From positions 33,067 to 97,066 of the forward strand of contig CANREV010000008.1 of assembly GCA_947629645.1 (NCBI GenBank): 64,000 nt of DNA, given 5' to 3'. The translations under genes and the position numbers were made by a program. This document shows, piece by piece, positions 16,776-24,407 of this stretch (its first letter is position 1; each line of letters begins with the position of its first letter). Under the pieces are notes generated by a model. It did no database searches. It had not been told where the DNA came from and saw only the letters and a list, made by a program, of their open reading frames with translations. The stretch is from an uncultured Acetatifactor sp. GTDB taxonomy: Bacteria > Bacillota > Clostridia > Lachnospirales > Lachnospiraceae.

Positions 16776-17638
16776 TTGCTTTCTGACCTCTCTCCTTTTG
16801 GCGGACATTCTATTGTGATCCTGCCCAGTCTGCCGCTTCTGAAATCATCCAGGAGCAGAACGGCCGCTTTTTTCAGATCCAGATTCTCTCCCTTTAACAT
16901 ACATCCCCGCACTCTTGCAATCTCCTCCAGCATTTCCGGCATGCATTCTTTCCAGGTTACACCGTATCGCGCCTCCACAGCCGCAGAGTACGATCCTTTC
17001 AGAGCCTCCAAAAGATCGCAGGCAAGTTCTTCCAGAAGTATGATCTCATCGTTCATGGAACCGATAAAGGCCAGATGCATGCCAACCTGCTGATCCTCAA
17101 ACTTAGGCCACAATATCCCCGGCGTATCCAAAAGTTCCAGATTTTTATTCAGCCGTATCCACTGCTTTCCCTTTGTGACGCCCGGCCTGTTCCCTGTTTT
17201 GGCGCATGCCTTTCCTGCGAAAGAATTGATAAAGGTAGACTTCCCCACATTGGGGATTCCCACTACCATGGCTCTGACGGGTCTGTTTACAATACCCCTT
17301 TTTTTGTCCCGTTCCAGCTTTTCTCTGCAGGCTTCCTGCACAAGATTCTGAATTCCTTTGATTCCGGCGCCGGACCTGGAATCAATCTCCTGCACATGGA
17401 CTCCCTGTCCCTGAAGATAGTCCGTCCACAGCCTGTTACAGACAGGATCCGCCAGATCCGCCTTATTGAGAAGCACGATCCTCGATTTATTTTTCCCAAG
17501 TTCATCAATATCGGGATTACGGCTGCTGAAAGGGATTCTGGCATCCGCCAGTTCTATGATAAGATCAATCAGCTTTATATTTTCCTGCATCATACGTTTT
17601 GCTTTTGTCATATGACCGGGATACCATTGATAGTTCAT
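16772..17638 (-). CDS. ylqF: Ribosome biogenesis GTPase YlqF (RbgA)
   Basis: 288 residues. A circularly permuted GTPase needed for late 50S assembly. G4 (LNKADL) comes before G1 (GIPNVGKSTFIN, near residue 120) and G3 (DTPG), which is the permuted order. WYPGHMTKA at the N-terminus is typical of the YlqF/YawG family. The ATG at 17638 is preferred to one at 17653 because GGAG lies about 9 bases before it and the family starts at this point. It heads the ylqF-lepB-lepB-rnhB run; upstream are the 69-bp repeats and candidate promoters. Confidence 0.95.
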   Translation of the reverse strand: MNYQWYPGHMTKAKRMMQENIKLIDLIIELADARIPFSSRNPDIDELGKNKSRIVLLNKADLADPVCNRLWTDYLQGQGVHVQEIDSRSGAGIKGIQNLVQEACREKLERDKKRGIVNRPVRAMVVGIPNVGKSTFINSFAGKACAKTGNRPGVTKGKQWIRLNKNLELLDTPGILWPKFEDQQVGMHLAFIGSMNDEIILLEELACDLLEALKGSYSAAVEARYGVTWKECMPEMLEEIARVRGCMLKGENLDLKKAAVLLLDDFRSGRLGRITIECPPKGERSESK

Positions 17639-17668
17639 GTCGAGATTCTCCATTAAAAATAAAACAAG

Positions 17669-17837
17669 TTTCCTGTCCAGAATAAGGTCATTATATCATG
17701 ACTGCTTCGCATTCATGATTTGATGGCCATTCGGCCGTTTCCTGTCCAGAATAAGGTCATTATATCATGACTGCTTCGCATTCATGATTTGATGGCCATT
17801 CGGCCGTTTCCTGTCCAGAATAAGGTCATTATATCAT
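17669..17837. repeat. 69-bp tandem repeat, 2.4 copies, upstream of ylqF
   Basis: Units begin at 17669, 17738 and 17807; the third stops after 31 bases. The copies are identical as far as I can read. Each full unit holds two inverted repeats: ATCATGA/TCATGAT around an 11-base loop, and GGCC-attc-GGCC. On the minus strand each copy, including the partial one, carries TGnTATAAT, an extended -10 element (TATAAT at 17690-17695, 17759-17764 and 17828-17833), pointing to ylqF. No good -35 box was seen. It is not a CRISPR: there are no spacers. Confidence 0.9.
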
Positions 17838-17856
17838 ACTTTGCCAAAATAGAAAA

Positions 17857-17880
17857 GGACAACTACAGAAGTAATTGTCC
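17857..17880. other. Inverted repeat upstream of the 69-bp array
   Basis: 10-base arms with one mismatch (GGACAACTAC and GTAATTGTCC) around AGAA. No T-run follows on either strand, so it is more likely an operator-type or structural element than a terminator. It lies just upstream of the distal copy of the repeated -10 element. Confidence 0.4.
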
Positions 17881-17942
17881 CTTCCGCAACGGTTCTGTCT
17901 TCGGCTTCGCGGTGTTGTATGGCTAAACTGCTGCGCCTGTGC

Positions 17943-17979
17943 AAAAAATCACCGGCATCCGCTCAGGATGCCGGTGATT
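17943..17979 (-). terminator. Rho-independent terminator of the sugar ABC operon
   Basis: Perfect 14-base arms (17947-17960 and 17966-17979) with a five-base loop; on the minus strand a T-run (complement of 17943-17948) follows. It lies about 55 bases after the stop of the solute-binding protein gene, the last gene of the sugar importer operon. Confidence 0.9.
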
Positions 17980-18033
17980 GATTGAGATCGTCCTCAGACA
18001 CTTCTCAAAAATAAAATCTTTTTGAATTACTTA

Positions 18034-19671
18034 TTACTGGTTTGCCTGATACTGCTCGTTGATCTCAGCGATAATGGTATCATAGCCCGCAGCTCTGATA
18101 TCGTCCAGGCCTTTCTTAAATTCATCAAGGCTGATAGCGCCGCAGATGTACTGAGTTCTGAGAGCAGAAGCCTGAGTATCCAGATCCGCACCACTTTCTG
18201 CATAAGCAGCAGAATTTACCTTGTAGGAAAGAGCGGGATCGATCTCAGCGTAAGGAAGAGCTGCTTCATATGCCGCATTCTGAGCGTCATCTCTCTCGGT
18301 GGTAACGGTAGCTACTGTGGTTGCCTCCGTAGAAGGAAGGAAGGTAAGCAGCTGGTTCAGACCCTGATAGTTAGCGGCAAGCGCGGTATCCTCAGCGTCA
18401 AGCTTAACAATTTTTCCCTGCTCGTCCAGCTCATAGTTTACACCCTCCAGACCGTACTGAGTCAATACCAGCATCTCAGGGTCACTCAGCTTGTCAAGAA
18501 CGGTCAAAGCCGCCTCGATCTTCTCGGGAGTGTCCAAAGTAGATGCGGACAGAGTGTAGAATCCGTTATAGCCTGCGGTTGCAAGAGTATGACCGTTGAC
18601 TGCACCATAGAGTACCATGGAAGCGGCCTCGTCAGGGTTTACTACGGAAGGGGTAAAGGTATCCTCTGCTACGAAATAATTCCAGATCCTCTTACCGGAG
18701 TCCATAACATCGATGTATACGCCGTTCTCACCCTTCTTGCAGCCTTCAGACCAGCTGTCGGTAGGGATGGAAGGCCAATCCTGAGGCATCAGCTTCTCGT
18801 CATACAGCTTCTTGATGTACTCGACAGCCTCAAAGTACTCGTCCTGCATCCACACGGGAACAAGCTTTCCGTCTACCTCAGCCCAGCCGTTGCCGCATCC
18901 AAACCAGGTCTGGATGATATCGAAAGGACCTGTATAGGATGTCATCTCCATGGGATATTCACAGAAGCCCTCATGCTTGTCATTGCCGTTCTTCATAGCT
19001 ACCAGCATGTTATACACATCATCGGGAGTAGCGTTAGCGGGGAGCTCTACGCCCAGAGCCTCAGCCCAGTCCTGACGATAGCAGAGACCGTAACGACCTA
19101 CCACACGGGTACGGGGCAGGGCGATCAGTTTGCCGTCTACGGTCAGGTTTGCGGCAACGTCCTTGGACATGCCGGACAGATTGGGATACTTTGCGCTGTC
19201 CCAGATGTAATCGTTCAGGTCAATGAATGCACCTGCTTTTGCCGCGTTTACAACGTCACCGGTCATGGTTCCGCCGTAAGACATGATCATAGGCATGGTG
19301 GAAGGGCTCGCATAATACAGAGAGTTCTTCTCGCTCAGCGCATCGTTCGCCACCCAGGTAAGATCCAGATCATGACCCACATAGTCCTCGATCTTCTGCA
19401 TGATCTCCTCGGCGTAATCACCTACATTGTTGTTGCCGGCGTTCAAATCGATAACGCTCCACGTGATCGTCTGACGCGCTACGGTAGTCTCGCCGCCCTC
19501 GCTGCCGGTGCTGCTCTCACTGGAGCCGGCCGCAGACTGTCCGGCATTAGAGCTGTCCTGGGCGGAAGACTGTGAGCTGTCTCCCCCATTGCCTCCGCAG
19601 GCTGCCAGACCAAGGGTCATCGCGGAAGCCAGCGCCAGAGCCAAGACTCTGCTAATGGTTTTCTTTTTCAT
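18034..19671 (-). CDS. Sugar ABC transporter substrate-binding lipoprotein (LplA/DUF3502-like)
   Basis: 545 residues. The N-terminus is a lipoprotein signal: basic MKKKT, a hydrophobic stretch, and a lipobox LAAC with C25, followed by a Ser/Gly-rich tether to about residue 60. The rest is an extracellular solute-binding fold. The C-terminal stretch CGAISLDEFKKGLDDI resembles the DUF3502 tail of LplA-type proteins that bind complex or polymeric sugars. It is the last gene after two permeases (order LplB-like, LplC-like, binding protein), with AAGGAGG before the ATG. No ATPase is encoded nearby; such systems usually use a shared MsmX-type ATPase. The substrate cannot be told from sequence. Confidence 0.9.
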   Translation of the reverse strand: MKKKTISRVLALALASAMTLGLAACGGNGGDSSQSSAQDSSNAGQSAAGSSESSTGSEGGETTVARQTITWSVIDLNAGNNNVGDYAEEIMQKIEDYVGHDLDLTWVANDALSEKNSLYYASPSTMPMIMSYGGTMTGDVVNAAKAGAFIDLNDYIWDSAKYPNLSGMSKDVAANLTVDGKLIALPRTRVVGRYGLCYRQDWAEALGVELPANATPDDVYNMLVAMKNGNDKHEGFCEYPMEMTSYTGPFDIIQTWFGCGNGWAEVDGKLVPVWMQDEYFEAVEYIKKLYDEKLMPQDWPSIPTDSWSEGCKKGENGVYIDVMDSGKRIWNYFVAEDTFTPSVVNPDEAASMVLYGAVNGHTLATAGYNGFYTLSASTLDTPEKIEAALTVLDKLSDPEMLVLTQYGLEGVNYELDEQGKIVKLDAEDTALAANYQGLNQLLTFLPSTEATTVATVTTERDDAQNAAYEAALPYAEIDPALSYKVNSAAYAESGADLDTQASALRTQYICGAISLDEFKKGLDDIRAAGYDTIIAEINEQYQANQ

Positions 19672-19766
19672 TCTTTTCCTCCTTTAATTAATATGAAAAT
19701 AGAAAATATATGATAACGGGAAAATCCCCGTAATCAACTCTGTCCTGTAAAATTTCTAAAACAATG

Positions 19767-20678
19767 TCAGCCCTTTACCGCTCCGACCATAACGCCCTTT
19801 GTAAAGTACTTCTGCACAAAAGGATAAACGACCAGGATAGGCACCGTGGCGATAACGGTGCAGGCCATCTTCACCGCCTTGTCGGGCGGCGCGCCGAACA
19901 TGTCATAATCCAGTATCTGGTTCTCTGCGATCTTGGATGTCTGCAGGATAATGGATCTCAGCTGAATCTGAATCGGGAACTTCTCCGCACTGGACAGATA
20001 AATCATGGCGTTGAAGTAATCATTCCAGAAGCCAACGCCGTAGAACAGGGAAATAGAGGCGATAACGGGCTTGGACAGAGGCAGCGCCACCTTCGTAAAG
20101 ATCTGCAGATCGTTGGCCCCATCCATATAGGAGGCCTCGTCCAGTTCCACCGGCAGACCCTGGAAAAATTTCTTAATGATAATCATATTAAAAGGACTGA
20201 TCAGGCCCGGCAGAATCAGAGCCCACCAGCTGTCCAGCAGGCCATAGGCCTGGAACACCAGATAGGAAGGAATCATGCCGCCGCTGAACAGCATGGTAAA
20301 GATCACCATGTTCATCATCCAGTTGCGTCCCCTGAAATGGGACTTGGAAAGAGGATACGCAAAGGTCAGGGAAAACAGCATACAGCTGGCGGTGCCAAGG
20401 ATCGTAAGGAGGACGGAATTCTTCAGTCCCCTCAGGATATTGGCTGTTTTGACAGCATACTGGTATGCGTTCAGTGACCACTCGCTGGGAATGATGAAGA
20501 ACGCTTTTTCCGTCAGCTCCTTCTCCGTTGCAAAAGAGCCTGCGAACACATACAGGAAAGGAAGCACAGTGCTCAGGGCGATCAGGCCCAGCACAACATA
20601 AATAATCACGTCCACGATGCGGTCGCCGGTGCTCTTGCGTACCTTGGCGCCCTCTTTAACTTTATGTTCTTTAGCCAT
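19767..20678 (-). CDS. Sugar ABC transporter permease, LplC/YtcP type
   Basis: 303 residues with six hydrophobic segments and the MalG-like EAA motif near residue 190 (ELDEASYMDGANDLQIFTKV, whose core EASYMDGA...G contacts the ATPase). The N-terminus (DRIVDVIIYVVLGLIALSTV) and C-terminus (YFTKGVMVGAVKG) are typical of the YtcP/LplC branch. It lies 19 bases downstream of the LplB-like partner, with which it should form the membrane channel for the lipoprotein-delivered sugar. Confidence 0.92.
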   Translation of the reverse strand: MAKEHKVKEGAKVRKSTGDRIVDVIIYVVLGLIALSTVLPFLYVFAGSFATEKELTEKAFFIIPSEWSLNAYQYAVKTANILRGLKNSVLLTILGTASCMLFSLTFAYPLSKSHFRGRNWMMNMVIFTMLFSGGMIPSYLVFQAYGLLDSWWALILPGLISPFNMIIIKKFFQGLPVELDEASYMDGANDLQIFTKVALPLSKPVIASISLFYGVGFWNDYFNAMIYLSSAEKFPIQIQLRSIILQTSKIAENQILDYDMFGAPPDKAVKMACTVIATVPILVVYPFVQKYFTKGVMVGAVKG

Positions 20679-20697
20679 GTGTCACATTCCCCCTCTC

Positions 20698-21675
20698 CTA
20701 ATACAATCCGCTCTCGCCAAACAGCTTCGCCACCCTGTCTGCCAGGAGCACCATGATCATGCCCACCACAGACTTAAACATGCCTGCAGCCGAGGAGAAG
20801 GAATACATTCCGCTTCGGATACCCTTTGTGTATATGTAGGTGTCGAACACTTCCGCCCTGGAAATATTCAGATCGTTGCGCATCATAAAGATCTGCTCAT
20901 AGCCCGTGTTCAAAATGCCGCCCACACGCATGATCAGCATCATCACGATAGTGCCTCTGATAGCAGGCAGCGTAATGTGCCACATCAGTCTCCAGCGTCC
21001 GGCTCCGTCCACTCTTGCCGCCTCATACAGTTCCTGGTCTACACTAGACAGCGCCGCCAGAAATACGATGGTGCCGTAACCGGTCTCTCGCCAGATATCC
21101 TGTCCTACGATCAGTCCCCAGAAAGCGGAGGCATTCTGCAGGATATCAAAGCTCTTTCCTCCGGAGATGGCCTGATAAAGCAGATTGAAAACGCCATCGG
21201 ATACGTTGAAGAGCTGGTAGGTCAGGCTGGTCACGATAACCCATGACACGAAATGCGGGATGTATATCAGCGTCTGAACCACTCTCTTGTAACCGCTGTG
21301 TCTGACCTCATTCAAAAACAGCGATAGGATAATCGGCGCGGGGAAATACAATACCAGCTGCAGCAGACTGATACCCAGCGTATTGATTAACAGCTTCATA
21401 AAATCATTGTTGCTGAAGAACTTTCTGAACTGCCCAAGCCCCACCCATGGGCTGTCCCATATGCCGACAAAGGGCGAATATTCCTTGAAGGCAATCACCA
21501 GTCCGCCCATCGGAATGTAACGGAACATGATAAAATAAATGAAACCCGGCAGGAACAGCAGATATAACCACTTGTGCTGCACGATATATTGCCAGGTACT
21601 CTTACGATGGGGCACGATTACCTGTCCGTTGGAAAGTCTGACCGCGCCCTTTTTTCCTTTGATTTTTTCTGCCAT
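20698..21675 (-). CDS. Sugar ABC transporter permease, LplB type
   Basis: 325 residues, MalF-like. A cytoplasmic basic N-terminus (about 1-30) is followed by six hydrophobic segments. The EAA loop is ELYEAARVDGAGRWRLMWH near residue 220. Motifs such as YIPHFVSWVI and LLYFPAPI-like helices are typical of LplB/YteP permeases for complex sugars. It is the first gene of the importer operon, downstream of the AraC-type regulator whose own transcript ends at the AT-rich hairpin between them. Confidence 0.92.
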   Translation of the reverse strand: MAEKIKGKKGAVRLSNGQVIVPHRKSTWQYIVQHKWLYLLFLPGFIYFIMFRYIPMGGLVIAFKEYSPFVGIWDSPWVGLGQFRKFFSNNDFMKLLINTLGISLLQLVLYFPAPIILSLFLNEVRHSGYKRVVQTLIYIPHFVSWVIVTSLTYQLFNVSDGVFNLLYQAISGGKSFDILQNASAFWGLIVGQDIWRETGYGTIVFLAALSSVDQELYEAARVDGAGRWRLMWHITLPAIRGTIVMMLIMRVGGILNTGYEQIFMMRNDLNISRAEVFDTYIYTKGIRSGMYSFSSAAGMFKSVVGMIMVLLADRVAKLFGESGLY

Positions 21676-21844
21676 AAGAATCCCCTTTCTGAAGAAATAC
21701 TTTACTATTAAATTTAATCACCCCGGCCTGATTACGTCTACAATCATCTGATTACCTTGCCGCAAAGGCTTTAAGCACCCTGTGTCAGGCGTTCTTTTCC
21801 CCTGTTTTAATTTCATTTTCAGATGTCGCGCAGATTAAAAAAAC

Positions 21845-21901
21845 AAAAAATAATCATTTAATTTACCATTTCCCCTGTCGGTAAATCAAATGATTATTTT
21901 T
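21845..21901 (-). terminator. AT-rich hairpin terminator of the AraC regulator
   Basis: 22-base arms (21846-21867 and 21880-21901) with a single G-U type mismatch, followed on the minus strand by a long T-rich run. It is placed 20 bases after the regulator's stop and before the permease operon, so it separates the two transcripts. Confidence 0.85.
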
Positions 21902-21920
21902 GAAAAAATTCGTGAAATTA

Positions 21921-23747
21921 CTATATTTTCTCTTCCCGTTTCTGCTTTCGGTATTTTCCGGGTGTAGCGCCTGTACTCTTGCTAAAAAATCTGATAAAAT
22001 TCTGAGCGTTTGTGTAATTCATTTCCACAGCGATTTCCGACACGGTCATATTCGTCTCAACCAAAAGCCGTTTCGCTTCCTCCAGCTTGTATTTCTCCAG
22101 AAAATCGCTGAAAGTCTTTCCATTCTCCGCCTTGATCAACTTCCAGATATATGTGGGATGCACACCCAAAAGCTCCGCGCACTCCTGCAGAGACAGATTC
22201 CCCCGCCTTGCCCTGATCAGATGCTCAATATCCTCCAGCATGGAGTAAGACTTCCTCTCCAACAGCCTTCCCCTGACCTCCAGAATAGGGTCAATCAGCC
22301 GATTTATCATATACCACTTCACCCTGTGGGGCTCCGGAACCTCCAACAGTTCCTCATAGACTCTGTAAAGGCCGTCCGGATACAGCGATTCCAGATCCAC
22401 ATTTACCTGCTGCGCCGCAAGCAGCAGAGCGTTTATAAATCTTAAAAGGTACAGGGTCAGCCTGTCATAAGAATACCCCTCCTGCGCCAGATATCGGACA
22501 AAATCCTCCACCGCGCTGCAGCACTGCTCTCTCTCCATGTTTCTGACCCCTGTCTTCAGCCTTTCCTCGTAGGTATCGTCATAAAATGTGCTGGAGAACT
22601 CCAGACCAGGCTGCAGGAAAAAGCAACCGGGCAAATTCGGCGCAAACGTCCCGGAACGCTTCCTTTCCTCAGAGTTGACAATCGCGTCAACACTCTCCCG
22701 ATATGCCTTATAAAAGCAGGCAGGATCCCTCTGCCAGGCGCTGACACCCGCCAGAATCCGCAGTCCGCATACCGCTGCAGCGGTCCTGGAAAGCCCCTCA
22801 TAATACTCTCTCACCTGTCCGGCCAGCTCCTCCTCATCACCTCCGGAAAAAACCGCAACGACAGAGCATCTGCCGCACACCGGCGGCAGACACGCTAACC
22901 TTCTTAGTTCCTCCGACATTTCCGTCAGAATCCTCTCACAGACAGCCGACTCATCGATTTCCTCCTGCCGCTGCTCATCCTTAAGATCCAAAACGACCAC
23001 CATCACAGCATACAATCCGCCATCGGAGAGAACATTTTTCACAAACGCATCACACTCTGCCCCATGGATTGCCTCTCCCCTGATCAGCCGCAGTTCAAAA
23101 ATCTTCTGAAGTTCACTTTGCATTTGAAGCATACTGTCTTGAAGGAGATAGTTGTTCTCCTCAAGCCTTTGAGCCGGACGGCACAGACCACAGACCATTG
23201 CTGTATATGCGATCCCCTCTGCCAGCACCAGCCCCAGAAGCCAAAATATCCTGACACGCACTCCTTCCCCGCTGCGGAAGGGATCACAAAATACCGCAAA
23301 GCTGTACTCGGACAGCCGGGATTCTCCCAGCGCAGCTACATAGGCTTCATTACCCCCCCCCCGGTATTGTTCAAGGTGTTCTCCCGCTTTCTCATTCCTC
23401 AAAAGTTCCAAAGCTGCCTGCTCCAGATCATCGTCCGTGGAAAAGACCGCACTGCCCTGTCCATCCATGACAACGAACTTTTCCCCAGAGCCCGCGTAAC
23501 CGGCCAGCCATTGCTCCCATTCCTTCAGGCCGGTGTCACCTGACGCCGCCAGATATCCGTCCAGTCCCGCCGCCAGCCTCTCGGCGCTGCCATCGGCCGC
23601 CTCATAAGCGCTTTTCAGGCATTCAGAACGATAATCCCTATAAAAGGCCACCACAAAAAACAGGGTGAGTATCCCCATAAGCCCTGTTACATAAATACAT
23701 ATTTTCCAACGGCACTTTTCTCTTTTATTTTCCACACCGTTTCCCAT
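21921..23747 (-). CDS. Membrane-anchored AraC-family regulator with extracellular sensor
   Basis: 608 residues. One membrane helix (about 15-36), an extracytoplasmic region (about 37-170), a second helix (about 170-192), then a coiled linker and a long cytoplasmic part. At the end (about 505-605) is an AraC DNA-binding domain with both helix-turn-helix units (SLQECAELLGVHPTYIWKLI; MTVSEIAVEMNYTNAQNFIRFF). This one-component layout is common beside lpl-type sugar importers, so it probably senses the sugar and controls the operon just downstream. The sequence encoding residues near 130 (RGGGN) is a run of ten G on the coding strand, a possible slippage site. Confidence 0.88.
   Translation of the reverse strand: MGNGVENKREKCRWKICIYVTGLMGILTLFFVVAFYRDYRSECLKSAYEAADGSAERLAAGLDGYLAASGDTGLKEWEQWLAGYAGSGEKFVVMDGQGSAVFSTDDDLEQAALELLRNEKAGEHLEQYRGGGNEAYVAALGESRLSEYSFAVFCDPFRSGEGVRVRIFWLLGLVLAEGIAYTAMVCGLCRPAQRLEENNYLLQDSMLQMQSELQKIFELRLIRGEAIHGAECDAFVKNVLSDGGLYAVMVVVLDLKDEQRQEEIDESAVCERILTEMSEELRRLACLPPVCGRCSVVAVFSGGDEEELAGQVREYYEGLSRTAAAVCGLRILAGVSAWQRDPACFYKAYRESVDAIVNSEERKRSGTFAPNLPGCFFLQPGLEFSSTFYDDTYEERLKTGVRNMEREQCCSAVEDFVRYLAQEGYSYDRLTLYLLRFINALLLAAQQVNVDLESLYPDGLYRVYEELLEVPEPHRVKWYMINRLIDPILEVRGRLLERKSYSMLEDIEHLIRARRGNLSLQECAELLGVHPTYIWKLIKAENGKTFSDFLEKYKLEEAKRLLVETNMTVSEIAVEMNYTNAQNFIRFFSKSTGATPGKYRKQKREEKI
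23353..23362. repeat. Homopolymer of 10 C (G10 in the AraC-type gene)
   Basis: Ten consecutive C on the plus strand inside the regulator gene, read as Arg-Gly-Gly-Gly. A gain or loss of one base would shift the frame at about residue 129 of 608 and remove the second membrane helix and DNA-binding domain. It could be a phase-variation tract or an assembly-sensitive spot. Confidence 0.95.
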
Positions 23748-23847
23748 ATCAATACTTCCCGTTTAAGGTTTTACTTATCCCTCTTACCCGACCGCTGCCG
23801 CAGATGATATTTCTGTCCCGAATCAGAATACAAAGCCGTCCATACAA

Positions 23848-23895
23848 CGCAACAATGGGTCAGACTCTCGTAAAGAGTTCTAACCCATTGTTGCG
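23848..23895. repeat. Long palindromic element between rplS and the sugar island
   Basis: Perfect 13-base arms (CGCAACAATGGGT and its complement) with a further imperfect AGACTCT/AAGAGTT pair inside. It lies about 50 bases after the rplS stop. No strong T-run follows on the minus strand, so it is an atypical terminator at best. The form is that of an intergenic REP-like palindrome; whether it recurs elsewhere cannot be seen here. Confidence 0.7.
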
Positions 23896-23948
23896 AAACT
23901 AAATGATATTGGCGGCCGAACCGTTACTACTATAATACAAAGCTGTTA

Positions 23949-24293
23949 TTATACCAACTCTTTAACTTTAGCTTTCTTACCCACACGGCCTCTCAGGTAA
24001 TTCAGCTTGGCACGCCTTACTTTACCTTTTCTTACAACCTCGATCTTCTCTACATTGGGAGAATGCAGCGGCCAGGTTCTCTCAACCCCAACGCCGTTAG
24101 AGTTTTTTCTGACGGTAAAGGTTTCCCGGTTGCTTCCGCCCTGTCTCTTCAGCACAATGCCTTCAAAAATCTGAATTCTTTCGCGGTTTCCCTCTTTGAT
24201 CCTGGCATATACTTTAACAGTATCGCCAACGGAAAAATCATCAACGGATTCCTTTAACTGTTCTGCTTCGATTTCTCTGATAATATCACTCAT
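23949..24293 (-). CDS. rplS: 50S ribosomal protein L19
   Basis: 114 residues, the usual length. L19 sits at the 30S-50S interface. Family motifs are [51 protein letters not shown] and the basic tail [13 protein letters not shown]. The ATG at 24293 has GGAGG 5 bases upstream. It is the last gene of the ffh-rpsP-khpA-rimM-trmD-rplS cluster; ylqF normally follows directly, but here the sugar importer lies between. Confidence 0.97.
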   Translation of the reverse strand: MSDIIREIEAEQLKESVDDFSVGDTVKVYARIKEGNRERIQIFEGIVLKRQGGSNRETFTVRKNSNGVGVERTWPLHSPNVEKIEVVRKGKVRRAKLNYLRGRVGKKAKVKELV

Positions 24294-24407
24294 ATGAGCC
24301 TCCTTCATAAAATGGATGTTCTTAATACCTGACGTAACAGAGGACCATCTCGTTTTCATAACATTCAGATTTTACCATACAAATGGCGCAAATGCAAGCT
24401 TTTTATC

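Noticed and set aside
17669..17837. CRISPR-like repeat
   Set aside because: The copies abut with no unique spacers and no cas genes are nearby; it is a plain tandem repeat.
18022..19575. A 517-codon plus-strand open frame opposite the sugar-binding lipoprotein gene
   Set aside because: The minus-strand gene has a lipoprotein signal, ribosome binding site, operon partners and terminator; the antisense frame has no such support and comes from codon bias.
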